A stretch of DNA of 64,000 nt from an uncultured Paraburkholderia sp. (lineage in GTDB: Bacteria; Pseudomonadota; Gammaproteobacteria; Burkholderiales; Burkholderiaceae), in contig CALNWS010000009.1 of NCBI GenBank assembly GCA_940747215.1, positions 1 to 64,000 of the forward strand, read 5' to 3'. The notes under the pieces are model-generated. The model made no database searches, was not told the DNA's origin, and saw only the letters and a list, made by a program, of their open reading frames with translations. Positions 39,964-52,818 of the stretch are shown here, one piece after another (within the stretch, counting starts at the first letter, position 1; each line of letters begins with the position of its first letter). The position numbers were made by a program, and so were the translations under genes.

Positions 39964-41197
39964 ATGCAAACCAACCTCGCGGACTTCATCCGAAACACCG
40001 GACGGCGACGAAGCCGACACCATTCTGCGCAACTGCGTGCATTGCGGTTTCTGCACTGCGACGTGCCCGACGTATCAACTGCTCGGCGACGAACTCGACG
40101 GGCCGCGCGGGCGTATCTATCTGATCAAGCAGATGGTGGAAGGCGCGCCGATCACGCGCAGCACACAGGTTCACCTCGACAGTTGCCTCACTTGCCACAA
40201 CTGCGAATCCACCTGCCCTTCCGGCGTGCAGTATGGGCGGCTCGTGGAAATCGGCCGCAAAATCGCCGAAGAGAAAGTGACGCGACCATTTGGGCAATGC
40301 CTCGTGCGGCGCATGCTCGCGAGCTTCGTGCCGCACGAGGTGCTCTTCACGCCGACCATGCGGCTCGGTCAGCACTTTCGCCGTCTGCTGCCGAAGAAGT
40401 TGCGCGACAAGGTACCGGCACGGCAACGTCCGCTCGAATGTCCGAGCGCGAAACACGCACGCAGGATGCTGATGCTCGCGGGCTGCGTGCAACCGTCGAT
40501 GAATGCCGAACGTGAACATCGCGACGGCGCGCGTGCTCGATGCGCTCGGCATAGAAACCGTGGTGGCGGCCGATGCGGGCTGCTGCGGCGCGATCCGCCT
40601 GCACCCTCGGCTATAATGACGACGCGCTCGACGACCTGCGCGCCAGCATCGACGCATGGTGGCCTTATGTCGAGCAAGGCGTCGAAGCGATCGTGATGAA
40701 CGCATCGGGCTGCGGCGCCACAGTGAAAGAATATGCGCACCTGTTGCGCGACGATCCGGCGTATGTGGAGAAGGCGCGCCGCATCGTCGAACTTACGCGC
40801 GACATCTCCGAAATCCTGCCGGAATTCGAAGAAGAACTTATCGCGGTCACGCGGTGCCGTTCGGTGCACACCGTGGCGTTTCATCCGCCGTACACGTTGC
40901 AGCATGGCCAGCAGATACGCGGCAAGGTCGAGCATCTGCTTGCCTCGCTCGGCCTCGAGGTTCGCCTGCCCGCCGACAGTCATCTGTGCTGCGGTTCGGC
41001 CGGCACTTACTCGCTCACGCAACCGAAGCTCTCGTATGCATTGCGCGACCAGAAGCTTGAACGTTTGTATACACAGCACAGGAGCCGCAGGTGATCGTGT
41101 CGGCGAACGTGGGTTGTACATCGTGCATCTGCAAAGCGGCACGGCGACGCCGGTCGCGCACTGGATCGAACTGGTCGAGCACATGCTGTCCGTATAA
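39964..41197 (+). pseudogene. glcF: glycolate oxidase iron-sulfur subunit GlcF, frameshifted
   Basis: ATG 39964 begins MQTNLADFIRNT, then a frameshift near 39998. The following frame carries both [4Fe-4S] ligand sets (NCVHCGFCTATCPTYQ and CLTCHNCESTCPSG) and runs to about 40505 (MLMLAGCVQPSMN), where it shifts again; another shift near 40615 leads to GYNDDALDDLRASIDAWW and CCGSAGTYSLTQPKL; a last one near 41080 separates the C-terminus. All four genes of this oxidase cluster are dead. Confidence 0.9.
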
Positions 41198-41232
41198 TCT
41201 GCTTATCGCCTCGCTCGTCTCCGGTTACGTTC

Positions 41233-41931
41233 ATGCCCGATCTGATTCACAACCTCGAAGCCATGCAGCAGCGCATCGCATTCGCCGCGCACGTGGCCGG
41301 CCGCGCCGCACGTTCCATCGAACTGCTCGCGGTGTCCAAAACCTTTCCAGCCGGAGACGTGCGCGGCGCGTACAACGCCGGCCAACGCGCATTCGGCGAA
41401 AACTACGTGCAGGAAGCGCTCACCAAGATCGAGACGCTCGCCGATCTGCGCAGCTCGATCGTGTGGCATTTCATCGGCCCGCTGCAGTCGAACAAGACGC
41501 GCCCCGTCGCCGAACAGTTCGACTGGGTGCATTCCGTCGACCGCCTGAAAATCGCGCAGCGTCTGTCCGAACAGCGGCCCGGCAACCTGCCGCCGCTGAA
41601 CGTCTGCCTGCAGGTGAACATCAGCGGCGAGGCGTCGAAAAGCGGCGTGAGTGTGCCGGAAGCGGTCGAAGTCGCGCAGAGCATCGCGGCCTTGCCGAGA
41701 CTCAAGCTGCGTGGGCTGATGGCGATTCCCGAACCGGCCGGCACGATAGACGACCAGCGCGTGCCGCATCGCGCACTGCGCGAGCTGTTCGAGCGCCTCT
41801 GCAACGACAGCCTTGAACTCGACACGCTTTCGATGGGCATGTCGAGCGACCTTGAAGCCGCGGTGATGGAAGGCGCAACGATCGTGCGCGTCGGCACCGC
41901 GATTTTCGGCGCAAGAGATTACTCCAACTGA
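41233..41931 (+). CDS. YggS family pyridoxal phosphate homeostasis protein
   Basis: 232 residues, single-domain TIM-barrel PLP-binding protein (YggS/PROSC family), which buffers free pyridoxal phosphate. The PLP lysine is in LLAVSKTFPA (residue about 36), followed by QRAFGENYVQEAL, WHFIGPLQSNKTRPV, VNISGEASKSGV, LRGLMAIPEPA and the phosphate-binding LSMGMSSDLEAAVMEGATIVRVGTAIFG. It is followed 46 bases later by proC, the usual neighbour. No defect seen. Confidence 0.95.
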   Translation: MPDLIHNLEAMQQRIAFAAHVAGRAARSIELLAVSKTFPAGDVRGAYNAGQRAFGENYVQEALTKIETLADLRSSIVWHFIGPLQSNKTRPVAEQFDWVHSVDRLKIAQRLSEQRPGNLPPLNVCLQVNISGEASKSGVSVPEAVEVAQSIAALPRLKLRGLMAIPEPAGTIDDQRVPHRALRELFERLCNDSLELDTLSMGMSSDLEAAVMEGATIVRVGTAIFGARDYSN

Positions 41932-41977
41932 CCCGGCGGCCTTCAGCAGCCCGTCATGTCAACCACTTCGGACCATC

Positions 41978-42796
41978 ATGAAAATTGCTTTTATCGGCGG
42001 CGGCAACATGGCTGCCGCGCTGATCAGCGGCCTGATCAAACGCGGCGTCGCCGCAGCCGACCTCTGCGCGATCGATCCCAATGAAGACGCCCGCAAGCGC
42101 AACGAACAACAGTTCGGCGTGAAGACGGCGGCATCGACGGCGGACGCCGGTCTCGCCGCATGCGACGCCGTCGTGCTCGCAGTGAAGCCGCAGATCCTGA
42201 AGAGCGTGGCCGAATCGCTCGCACCGCATCTGAAGGCGTCGCAACTGGTGGTGAGCATCGTCGCGGGTATCCGCATGGACGACATGTCGCGCTGGCTCAA
42301 TGCTCACGCGCGCATCGTGCGCGTTATGCCGAATACGCCCGCGCTGATCGGCATGGGCGTGACGGGTCTCGTCGCCACGCAAAGCGTCGACGAAGCGGGC
42401 TGCGCGCTCGCGTCGCAAGTGCTGGGCGCCGTGGGCGAAACCGTCTGGTTCGACGACGAAGCGAAAATCGACGCCGTTACCGCGATCTCCGGCAGCGGCC
42501 CGGCCTACGTGTTCTATTTCATCGAGGCGTTACAGGAAGCCGCGCGTCAACTCGGCATGAAAGAAGAGCAAGGCCGCGCGCTCGCAGTCGCGACGTTCAC
42601 GGGTGCAGCGCAACTGGCCGCGAATTCCGACGAACCGCCTAGCCTGCTGCGCGAACGTGTCACGTCGAAGGGCGGCACGACGGCAGCGGCGTTGGCGTTG
42701 TTCGAAGCAAGCGGCATCAAGGACGCTATCGTGCGCGGCGCACTTGCCGCCGATGCTCGCGCCAAGGAAATGGGCGACGAGTTCGGCAAGCAATAA
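41978..42796 (+). CDS. proC: pyrroline-5-carboxylate reductase
   Basis: 272 residues; NAD(P)H-dependent last step of proline synthesis. The Rossmann motif IGGGNMAAALISGL is at the N-terminus, VVLAVKPQ marks the second dinucleotide contact, and the signature VTAISGSGPAYVFYFIEAL with the C-terminal LRERVTSKGGTTAAAL completes the family. It probably shares a transcript with yggS and converges on ubiA. Confidence 0.97.
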   Translation: MKIAFIGGGNMAAALISGLIKRGVAAADLCAIDPNEDARKRNEQQFGVKTAASTADAGLAACDAVVLAVKPQILKSVAESLAPHLKASQLVVSIVAGIRMDDMSRWLNAHARIVRVMPNTPALIGMGVTGLVATQSVDEAGCALASQVLGAVGETVWFDDEAKIDAVTAISGSGPAYVFYFIEALQEAARQLGMKEEQGRALAVATFTGAAQLAANSDEPPSLLRERVTSKGGTTAAALALFEASGIKDAIVRGALAADARAKEMGDEFGKQ

Positions 42797-42866
42797 AAGG
42801 AAAACGAAGGAAGGACGGCGACCGCATAATGGTCGCCGCAAAACTCGGTAGATCAGGCTCAGCTGA

Positions 42867-43730
42867 TCAGAAATTGGCCGCCGCGTAGTGCGCGGCGATA
42901 CCTACGAACAGCGCGCCGCCAAGCCAGTTGTTGTGCCGGAAGGCTGCGAAACACGCCATACGTTTGTGTTCGCGGATCAGCGTGTAGTGATACACCGCAC
43001 AGCCGGCCGCCGCAGCCCATCCCAGCCAGTACAGCAAGCCGAATCTCAGCATCACGCCGATGCCGACGTAGATGCCGAGCGTCACCGCGTAGCACAGCAT
43101 GATCGCGGCCACGTCGAAGCGGCCAAACGTGAGTGCCGACGTGCGAATGCTGATGCGGATGTCGTCGTCGCGATCGACCATTGCGTATTCGGTGTCGTAC
43201 GCGACCGACCAGAACACGTTGGCAAGCAGCATGACCCACGCAAGCATCGGCACGTGATTCTGCACCGCGGCGAATGACATCGGAATGCCGAAACCGAACG
43301 CGATACCGAGATACGCTTGCGGAATCGCGAAGAAGCGTTTGGTGAACGGATAGGAACCGGCGACGAAGAGCGCCGCCACCGACAACTCCTTCGTGAGCGT
43401 ATTGAGCGGAAGGATCAGCAGAAAGGCGAGCAGCGAAAAACCCACCGCGAGCGCCACCGCTTCCCATGCCTTGATCTTGCCCGACGTGATCGGCCGGTTC
43501 TCGGTGCGCTTCACGAAACGGTCGAAATCGCGATCGGCGTAGTCGTTGATCGCGCAACCCGCCGAGCGCATCAGCACGGTGCCCACCGCGAAAATTACCA
43601 GCAGCGGCCACGACGGATGACCGTCGGCTGCGATCCACAACGCGTTGAGCGTCGGCCACAGCAGCAACAGGCTGCCGATCGGCTTGTCCATGCGCACGAG
43701 GCGCAGATACAGGGGAAGTCGGGGGAACAT
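42867..43730 (-). CDS. ubiA: 4-hydroxybenzoate octaprenyltransferase
   Basis: 287 residues with about eight membrane helices. UbiA attaches the polyprenyl chain to 4-hydroxybenzoate in ubiquinone synthesis. The first Asp-rich motif is [20 protein letters not shown] (near residue 70) and the second is the VDRDDD segment after [26 protein letters not shown] near the N-terminus is typical. No lesion seen. Its usual Burkholderia neighbour oxyR lies upstream beyond the katA and dps remnants. Confidence 0.96.
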   Translation of the reverse strand: MFPRLPLYLRLVRMDKPIGSLLLLWPTLNALWIAADGHPSWPLLVIFAVGTVLMRSAGCAINDYADRDFDRFVKRTENRPITSGKIKAWEAVALAVGFSLLAFLLILPLNTLTKELSVAALFVAGSYPFTKRFFAIPQAYLGIAFGFGIPMSFAAVQNHVPMLAWVMLLANVFWSVAYDTEYAMVDRDDDIRISIRTSALTFGRFDVAAIMLCYAVTLGIYVGIGVMLRFGLLYWLGWAAAAGCAVYHYTLIREHKRMACFAAFRHNNWLGGALFVGIAAHYAAANF

Positions 43731-43842
43731 GGGCGGAACCGATGAATGGCAAGCAGTGCCGCTATTTTACGGGATGCGGACGCGGCTTAGCTTCGGGCAC
43801 GGCTTCTGGCACGGCGTGCGACCCTGCTGCGCGGGCGCGGCG

Positions 43843-43871
43843 AAAAAAAGCCTCCCGTGAGGGAGGCTTTT
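43843..43871 (-). terminator. terminator after dps
   Basis: Minus-strand hairpin (aagcctccc, loop gtga in plus orientation, gggaggctt) followed by seven T's; about 100 bases past the dps stop. Confidence 0.85.
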
Positions 43872-43969
43872 CTTGTCATGCTTGCCACTCTGACGAGTCG
43901 CACAAATCGCAAAAACAGCACGACTTGCGTGACTCGTGCGACCGATTGCGCAGACTTGCTATCTCGCAA

Positions 43970-44449
43970 TCAAGCCAGCATCGAGCGCAGCATCCACGCC
44001 GTCTTTTCGTGCGTCTGCATGCGTTGCGTGAGCAGGTCGGCGGTCGTGGCGGCTTCCGTCGACGGGGAAATTGCCCGCGCCGTACGCACCACCGCTTCCT
44101 GACCTTCCACCAGCTGGCGGATCATTTCTTCCACTGCCGGCACACCGTCCGCTTCCGGAATCGACGACAGCTTCGCGAAGTCCTTGTAGCTACCGGCGCA
44201 TACACGCCTAGCGCGCGGATACGTTCGGCGATCGAATCGACGGCGAGCACCAGTTCGTTGTATTGCGTTTCGAACATCAGGTGCAGCGTGTTGAACATCG
44301 GACCCGTGACGTTCCAGTGGAAGTTATGGGTATTGAGGTACACAGCATGTAGGTGTCCGCGAGCAGACGCGTCGCCCTTCCGCGATCTTCTTGCGATCCT
44401 TGTCGCTGATGCCGATATTGACGTGTTGCACAGCTTCTTTCTTGGCCAT
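43970..44449 (-). pseudogene. dps: Dps ferritin-like DNA-protecting protein, frameshifted
   Basis: Begins [20 protein letters not shown] as expected of Dps. The helical core [20 protein letters not shown] with the ferroxidase His and Asp/Glu residues is in a second frame; the last part (ALGVYAP into the [10 protein letters not shown] region and ending WMLRSMLA) is split again. Frame changes fall near 44390, 44347 and 44207. Dps stores iron and shields DNA from peroxide. With katA also broken, the OxyR-type defence locus here is lost. Confidence 0.9.
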
Positions 44450-44601
44450 GACGACTCCTTGAAGAAGGATACGAACCGGTAGGCAAAATGTCGACCTGCG
44501 CAGCGCAAACCCGACATACCAAACGTCCGACAGTTTATCTTAGAAAGCCGCGCTGTTCGTGTGACGCGAGCTCGCCTGAGCACTCACGGCCGGCGGCGCA
44601 A

Positions 44602-46026
<1,425 letters not shown>

Positions 46027-46086
46027 GCGGAACTCCTGCTGATTTTTATCGGATGCGGAATGTGGATGGATCGCATGAAGCGCCGC

Positions 46087-46227
46087 TCAGGCAGACAAGG
46101 CCCGATCGACCAGCAAGGACAGCGCGACCGTATGCGGACTCTGCATCGACGCGCTGAAACCGCTGGCGGACGCACGAACCGGTTGAGCAGAAAAGCTCTG
46201 TGCTTTGCTTGGACTTGCTTGGGACAT
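46087..46227 (-). CDS. 46-residue small ORF ahead of katA, unknown
   Basis: ATG 46227 is preceded by a near-perfect ribosome site (GGAGGAAA, six bases upstream) and opens a Ser/Ala/Gln-rich frame ([17 protein letters not shown] to LVDRALSA) ending at TGA 46087-46089, about 60 bases before the katA start. The strength of the ribosome site and the clean frame argue for a real small gene, perhaps a leader cotranscribed with katA. I do not recognise it. Confidence 0.45.
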   Translation of the reverse strand: MSQASPSKAQSFSAQPVRASASGFSASMQSPHTVALSLLVDRALSA

Positions 46228-46308
46228 GGTTTCCTCCGGGTCTTGGGGATCGGGCGATCCATGGAGGAAACTATAATGATGTTATCGAATTAATGCTTTT
46301 GATTAATT

Positions 46309-47346
46309 TTATCTATTATATAGAAGGGTACAATGGCGAGGCGGGGCTGACGGCGTTGTGTTTGCCGCCAGCCTTGTGTGGACTACTCGGTTCACGGCAG
46401 CGGGCAGGTCGAGCTTTTTCACGCCGGGCAGATCGCAGGTTGCGATGGCGTCGCAGATGGCATCGATGGCCGGCATACGCGTGAAGCTCTTGCGCCACGC
46501 GAGCACCACGCGGCGATCGGGCACGGGCTCTTCGAACGGCACGTAACTGAGCAAGCCCGGATCGATACCGGCCGCGTGCGGCTTGACCTCGTGCACGGAC
46601 ATACGCGGCAGCACGGTAATGCCGACGCCGCTTGCCACCATATGCCGGATGGTTTCGAGCGACGAACCTTCGAAGGTCTTCTGGATGCCGTCCGCGTTCT
46701 GCGAGAAGCGCATCAGTTCCGGGCAGACACCGAGCACGTGATCGCGGAAGCAGTGACCGCTGCCGAGCAGCAGCATGGTTTCCTGCTTGAGGTCATCGGC
46801 ACCGATTTTCGGACGATTTTCCCAGGTATGACCGGACGGCAGCGCGACGACGAACGGCTCGTCGTACACGGGGCGCAACATCAGGCCGGTTTCGGGGAAC
46901 GGCAGCGCCATGATGGCGACGTCGATTTCGCCTTGCTTGAGCAGTTCGATCAGCTTGAGGGTGTAGTTTTCCTGAAGCATGAGCGGTATCTGCGGGACGC
47001 GCTGAATCATCTGTTTGACGAGCGTGGGCAGCAGATACGGCCCGATCGTGTAGATGACGCCGAGACGCAGCGGGCCGACGAGCGGATCTTTGCCCTGCTT
47101 GGCGATTTCCTTGATGGCGAGCGTCTGTTCAAGCACGCGCTGCGCCTGGGTGACGATCTGTTCGCCAATTGGCGTGACGCTGACTTCACTGGTACCGCGT
47201 TCGAAGATCTGAACGTTGAGTTCGTCTTCGAGCTTCTTGATTGCCACCGACAGAGTTGGCTGACTGACGAAACATGCTTCGGCTGCCCGGCCGAAATGGC
47301 GCTCTCGGGCTACCGCTACGATGTACTTTAATTCTGTGAGGGTCAT
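46309..47346 (-). CDS. oxyR: hydrogen peroxide-sensing regulator OxyR
   Basis: 345 residues, LysR-type. The N-terminal winged helix reads MTLTELKYIVAVARERHFGRA and SQPTLSVAIKKLEDEL. The redox-active cysteines fall at residues 199 and 208 (GSGHCFRDHVLGVC), the same numbers as in E. coli OxyR, and GIGITVLPRMSV-like sequence follows. The protein is about 25 residues longer than usual, with an unrelated tail (TRLAANTTPSAPPRH) that runs into the katA upstream region, suggesting a lost stop codon. The DNA between it and katA is AT-rich (46261-46325) and may hold OxyR sites. Start ATG 47346 was chosen because LysR proteins begin at this motif. Confidence 0.92.
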   Translation of the reverse strand: MTLTELKYIVAVARERHFGRAAEACFVSQPTLSVAIKKLEDELNVQIFERGTSEVSVTPIGEQIVTQAQRVLEQTLAIKEIAKQGKDPLVGPLRLGVIYTIGPYLLPTLVKQMIQRVPQIPLMLQENYTLKLIELLKQGEIDVAIMALPFPETGLMLRPVYDEPFVVALPSGHTWENRPKIGADDLKQETMLLLGSGHCFRDHVLGVCPELMRFSQNADGIQKTFEGSSLETIRHMVASGVGITVLPRMSVHEVKPHAAGIDPGLLSYVPFEEPVPDRRVVLAWRKSFTRMPAIDAICDAIATCDLPGVKKLDLPAAVNRVVHTRLAANTTPSAPPRHCTLLYNR

Positions 47347-47433
47347 TAGGGGACCAATCAGGGATGGGCAGGTAGGGGCGTAAGGCCTACATTTTTTAAT
47401 CATACACCTATAGGGTCGGTTCGACAAATGTGC

Positions 47434-47574
47434 TTTTTTGTTTGGCCTTTTTCTTGAACTAGCGTTTCCTTGTTTTCTTGGTGGTCTATTTGGGTCGCCC
47501 CTGTGCGGGGCGACCCAAATAGACCACCAAGAAAACAAGGAAACGCTAGTTCAAGAAAAAGGCCAAACAAAAAA
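47434..47574. repeat. perfect 141-bp palindrome (68-bp arms, 5-base loop)
   Basis: Bases 47434-47501 are the exact reverse complement of 47507-47574 with the loop tgtgc; I checked every pair. It lies between the recG 3' end and the oxyR start. Both strands carry a similar open frame (GLFLELAFPCFLGGLFGS), which is an artefact of the symmetry. A transcript would fold into a very stable rod. Its purity suggests recent origin or active conservation, and it may belong to a dispersed family. Confidence 0.97.
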
Positions 47575-47599
47575 ACCGAAAAACAAAAAAGCCCAAACC

Positions 47600-49891
47600 C
47601 TATGCCTTCAAAAACTGCTCCCGAGCGCCAAGCCACCGCGCCAAGTGCTGCATCACCACCTCCGGATACTCAGCAAGCAAAACCGCAGCCGCCTCACGAG
47701 CCGGCTCGATAAGCCACTGATCATTCTCAAGATCGGCAAACCGCAACATCGCCGCTCCAGACTGCCGCGCTCCGAGAAACTCCCCCGGCCCACGAATCTC
47801 GAGATCCCGACGTGCAATCTCAAACCCATCGGTCGTCTCCCGCATGGTCTGCAGGCGCGCACGCGCGGTCATGGAAAGCGGCCCGGCATAGAGCAGCACG
47901 CAAACAGAAGCGGCACTGCCGCGCCCAACGCGCCCACGCAATTGATGCAACTGCGCAAGCCCAAACCGCTCGGCATGCTCGATCACCATCAGCGAGGCGT
48001 TCGGCACATCCACGCCCACTTCGATAACGGTCGTCGCGACCAGCAACTGAATCTCGTTGCACGTGAATGCATCCATCACCGCCGCCTTCTCGGCGGGCGC
48101 AAGACGCCCATGCACGAGACCCACATTCAGCTCCGGCAACGCAGCCACCAGTGTCTCGTAAGTCTCGACGGCAGTCTGCAATTGCAATGTCTCGCTTTCC
48201 TCGATCAGCGGACACACCCAGTACACCTGACGCCCCGTCAGCGCCGCCTCACGCACGCGCCCGATCACCTCGTCGCGGCGTGCATCGGAGACAAGCTTGG
48301 TCAGAATAGGCGTGCGCCCCGGCGGCAATTCGTCGATCGTGGAAACGTCGAGGTTCGCGTAGTAAGTCATGGCGAGCGTGCGCGGAATCGGCGTCGCGGA
48401 CATCATCAATTGATGCGGCTGGAAATCGCGCGCGCCGTCCGCCGCGTTCTGCACCTTGGCGCGCAACGCGAGCCGCTGCGCGACGCCGAAACGATGCTGT
48501 TCGTCGACGATCACGAGCCCGAGCCGCGCGAATTCCACCGCGTCCTGAATGATCGCGTGCGTGCCGATCACGAGCTGCGCGGTGCCGAGCGCGGCGGCTT
48601 CGATTGCGGCGCGCTTCTCCTTTTTAAGACTGCCCGCGAGCCACGCGACGCTCACGCCGAGCGGCTCTAGCCAGCCGCGCAGTTTGCGCGCGTGCTGCTC
48701 CACGAGAATTTCGGTGGGCGCCATGAGCGCGGCCTGATAACCGGCATCGATCGCCTGCGCTGCAGCGAGCGCGGCCACGATCGTCTTGCCGCTGCCCACG
48801 TCGCCCTGCAACAGACGCTGCATCGGATGCGGCTGCGTCAGATCGAGCGCGATCTCACCGCCCACACGCTCCTGTGCCTTTGTGAGCGAAAACGGCAGTG
48901 CCTTCAGCAAACGCGCGACCAGCGCGCTTTCGTCACCCAGCATGCGGCGCGGCATGGCCGGCGCGGCGCGCATGCGGCGCTCCTCGTGCGCGCGCTTGAG
49001 CGACATCTGCTGCGCGAGCAGTTCCTCGAACTTGATGCGCACCCACGCCGGATGCGTGCCGTCGATCAACGCCGTTTCGTCCGACTGCGCGCCCGGATGA
49101 TGCAGCGTGCGCACCGCGTTCATCAGCGCCGGGACGCCAAGCGGCTGCATGTACGTATGCGCGACCGCCTCGGGCAGCAGTTCCGGCAACGACGTGCGCG
49201 ACAACGCGTTGTCGATCGATTTGCGCAGATACGCCTGCGTCACGCCCGCCGTGCTCGGATACACCGGCGTGAGCGCCTGCGGCAGCGGCGTGTCTTCGTC
49301 GACCACGCGCACGGCCGGATGCACCATCTCCATGCCGAAGAAGCCGCCGCGCACGTCGCCACGCACGCGCAGTCGCGCGCCGATCGCCATCTGCTTGACC
49401 TGCGAACCGTAGAAGTTGAGAAAGCGCAGCACGAGTTCGTCGCCGTGATCGTCGTGCAGCTTTACGAGCAACTGACGGCGCGGACAATGGGCTATCTCGT
49501 TGTCGAACACCACGCCTTCGGTTTGCGCGACGCCGCCCGGCAGCAGATGGCCGATCGGCGTGAGTTGCGTCTCGTCCTCGTAGCGCATCGGCAGATGCAG
49601 CACCAGATCGATGTCGCGTTTCAGGCCGAGTTTGGCGAGCTTGTCGGCGGTTTTTTCCGCGGGCTTTGAAGCCGTTTTGGCGGCCGCTTTCGCGCCGTCT
49701 TTCGCCGAGCTCTTCTTCGAAGACTTAGCGCCTGGTTCGGAAGGCGCGTCCGCTGCGGCATCGGACGGCTCGAGCGGCAAATCTGCGTCGCCGCCCGCGT
49801 TCGCCGCCGCGTTGCCCCGCGAGACGCGGCGCTTCGGCTCGGCGCTCACTTCATCGGCTTCGGGAGGCAATCGGCGTTCGGACAAAGGCAT
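47600..49891 (-). CDS. recG: ATP-dependent DNA helicase RecG
   Basis: 763 residues; RecG reverses and remodels stalled replication forks. After a Lys/Ala/Ser-rich N-terminal extension (about 70 residues) comes the wedge (OB) domain, with [12 protein letters not shown] and [12 protein letters not shown]. The helicase motifs are [18 protein letters not shown] (I), [11 protein letters not shown] (Ia), [10 protein letters not shown] (II), [12 protein letters not shown] (III), and [47 protein letters not shown] blocks (V-VI). ATG 49891 matches the usual MPLSERRLP start. It is divergent from queA, with TATAAT-like sequence at 49907-49915 between them. Confidence 0.96.
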   Translation of the reverse strand: MPLSERRLPPEADEVSAEPKRRVSRGNAAANAGGDADLPLEPSDAAADAPSEPGAKSSKKSSAKDGAKAAAKTASKPAEKTADKLAKLGLKRDIDLVLHLPMRYEDETQLTPIGHLLPGGVAQTEGVVFDNEIAHCPRRQLLVKLHDDHGDELVLRFLNFYGSQVKQMAIGARLRVRGDVRGGFFGMEMVHPAVRVVDEDTPLPQALTPVYPSTAGVTQAYLRKSIDNALSRTSLPELLPEAVAHTYMQPLGVPALMNAVRTLHHPGAQSDETALIDGTHPAWVRIKFEELLAQQMSLKRAHEERRMRAAPAMPRRMLGDESALVARLLKALPFSLTKAQERVGGEIALDLTQPHPMQRLLQGDVGSGKTIVAALAAAQAIDAGYQAALMAPTEILVEQHARKLRGWLEPLGVSVAWLAGSLKKEKRAAIEAAALGTAQLVIGTHAIIQDAVEFARLGLVIVDEQHRFGVAQRLALRAKVQNAADGARDFQPHQLMMSATPIPRTLAMTYYANLDVSTIDELPPGRTPILTKLVSDARRDEVIGRVREAALTGRQVYWVCPLIEESETLQLQTAVETYETLVAALPELNVGLVHGRLAPAEKAAVMDAFTCNEIQLLVATTVIEVGVDVPNASLMVIEHAERFGLAQLHQLRGRVGRGSAASVCVLLYAGPLSMTARARLQTMRETTDGFEIARRDLEIRGPGEFLGARQSGAAMLRFADLENDQWLIEPAREAAAVLLAEYPEVVMQHLARWLGAREQFLKA

Positions 49892-50042
49892 GGGTTGCTC
49901 CGCAAGTATAATAATATCGGCTGTCAAAGGTGTCGCCGTCAGGCAGCGCGCTCGCGCGCGGGCCGCTCGAGCATCCCGCAATCATAGCCGCCCAGCCAAG
50001 GCTCCGGCTCAATTCCGTCTCTATTCGCATCCAGTCGTTCGC

Positions 50043-51092
50043 ATGTTTACGCTTTCCGATTTCGATTTCAATCTATCTCCCGAGTTGATCGCGCAAGTCG
50101 CGCTGCCCGAGCGCAGCGCGAGCCGTCTGCTCGAAATGGACAACACGGTGAGCCCCGCGCGCCTCACGGACCGCGGCTTCGCCGAGTTGCCCGACTGCAT
50201 CGCGGCGGGCGACCTGCTGGTCTTCAACGATACCAAAGTCCTGAAGGCCCGCTTCCTCGGCCAGAAGGCCAGCGGCGGCAAGGTCGAAGTGCTGGTGGAG
50301 CGCCTCACGGGCGAACGCACCGCGCTCGCGCAGATCCGCGCGAACAAGAGCCCGCAGCCGGGCACCACGATCCGTCTCGCCGACGCATTCGACGTCACCG
50401 TTGGCGAGCGCGTCGAGCCGTTCTACACGCTGCATTTCCCGGAAGACTGCCTGACGCTGATCGAGCAATTCGGCCGTCTGCCGCTGCCGCCGTATATCGA
50501 GCACGATCCCGACTCGACCGACGAAACCCGCTACCAGACCGTGTTCGCGCAGAATCCGGGCGCGGTCGCCGCGCCCACGGCCGGCCTGCATTTCGACAAT
50601 GCGCTCCTCGCGCGACTCGACGCCAAAGGCGTTGAGCGCGCCACGCTCACGCTGCACGTGGGCGCGGGCACGTTTCAGCCGGTGCGCGTGGAAAACATCG
50701 CCGAACACAAGATGCATAGCGAGTGGTATCACCTGCCGCAGTCGCTCGCGGACAAAATTGCGGCCACGCGCGCGCGCGGCAACCGCGTGATCGCGGTGGG
50801 CACGACCTCGATGCGCGCGCTCGAAGCCGCCGCGCGCGACGCCGAAGCCGAAGGCCGGCCGCTCGCCGCCGCGAGCACCGAAACCGATATTTTCATCACG
50901 CCGGGCTACAGGTTCCGCGTGGTGGACCGGCTCATCACGAACTTCCATTTGCCGAAGTCGACACTGCTGATGCTGGTGTCGGCGTTCGCCGGCGTCGACA
51001 TGATCCGCGAAACGTATCGCCATGCGATCGAGCAGCGTTACCGCTTTTTCAGCTATGGCGACGCGATGCTGCTGACGCGGCGCGACGACTAA
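50043..51092 (+). CDS. queA: S-adenosylmethionine:tRNA ribosyltransferase-isomerase
   Basis: 349 residues; QueA makes epoxyqueuosine at tRNA position 34. [18 protein letters not shown] begins the protein, followed by [53 protein letters not shown] and [26 protein letters not shown], all family hallmarks. ATG 50043 chosen on that N-terminus. It is followed by tgt, which catalyses the preceding step of queuosine formation, as in most proteobacteria. Confidence 0.97.
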   Translation: MFTLSDFDFNLSPELIAQVALPERSASRLLEMDNTVSPARLTDRGFAELPDCIAAGDLLVFNDTKVLKARFLGQKASGGKVEVLVERLTGERTALAQIRANKSPQPGTTIRLADAFDVTVGERVEPFYTLHFPEDCLTLIEQFGRLPLPPYIEHDPDSTDETRYQTVFAQNPGAVAAPTAGLHFDNALLARLDAKGVERATLTLHVGAGTFQPVRVENIAEHKMHSEWYHLPQSLADKIAATRARGNRVIAVGTTSMRALEAAARDAEAEGRPLAAASTETDIFITPGYRFRVVDRLITNFHLPKSTLLMLVSAFAGVDMIRETYRHAIEQRYRFFSYGDAMLLTRRDD

Positions 51093-51125
51093 ACGCGCCG
51101 TCCGACAATCTTTGCAGTTTCATCG

Positions 51126-51157
51126 GTCGTCGCGAATCGTTCGCGGCGACATTTTTA
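51126..51157 (+). terminator. hairpin with T-run after queA
   Basis: An 11-bp stem (one mismatch; loop tcg) followed by attttta, 34 bases past the queA stop. A second hairpin (ccggag...ctccgg, about 51179-51206) lies just before tgt, so tgt may have its own promoter or be attenuated. Confidence 0.6.
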
Positions 51158-51242
51158 CTTTTGCGCCGGACTTGTCGATCCGGAGCGCTTTAGCGCTTAC
51201 TCCGGTCCTACGCAAAGCGGTCCGGTTGCACAGGAGTTTTAG

Positions 51243-52457
<1,215 letters not shown>

Positions 52458-52613
52458 CGGCGCGGGCCGGCGAATTCAACCGAAGAATCCGTCGGCCGCG
52501 AGCATAAAACCTTACAATAAACTTTCGATACGCACGAAAAAGGCTTTAAACGGTTGATCGTAAAGCCGATTTGCCGCGCCGACGCCTATCGGGCCGATGG
52601 TAGAATAATCGGC

Positions 52614-52778
52614 GGCTTTTTCCAGTTGTCGAACAACGGCTCGCTCGTGTACTCGCGTAACGGCGTGTTCCAGCTCGACAAGAACGGCTACATCACCAAC
52701 GCCGAAGGCCTGCAATTGATGGGCTACGCGGCGAACAGCTCAAGCATCGTCAACATGGCGCAAATCGTGCCGCTCACT
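52614..52778 (+). pseudogene. flgE: internal fragment of flagellar hook gene flgE
   Basis: Exactly 55 codons in one frame read as the FlgE segment following the N-terminal rod region: GFFQLSNNGSLVYSRNGVFQ, then LDKNGYITNAEGLQLMGYAA and IVNMAQIVPLT. Both ends are cut and no flagellar gene is nearby. It splits the tgt-yajC interval, lying between a TAGAAT -10-like element (52601-52606) and the yajC ribosome site. The identification rests on the NNGxLxYSRNGxFxLDKNGYIxNAxGLxLMGYAA pattern, very characteristic of hook proteins. Confidence 0.8.
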
Positions 52779-52818
52779 GATTTTTTTGATCGTTTTGATT
52801 TATAACGGAGAGACCAAC

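Noticed and set aside
43742..44482. 246-codon plus-strand frame near dps
   Set aside because: It crosses the dps terminator and lies antisense to the dps remnant; no family resemblance.
47400..48670. Open frames running through the palindrome, including a 410-codon plus-strand frame
   Set aside because: The first part is the palindrome read twice, giving the same residues on both strands; the rest is antisense to recG.
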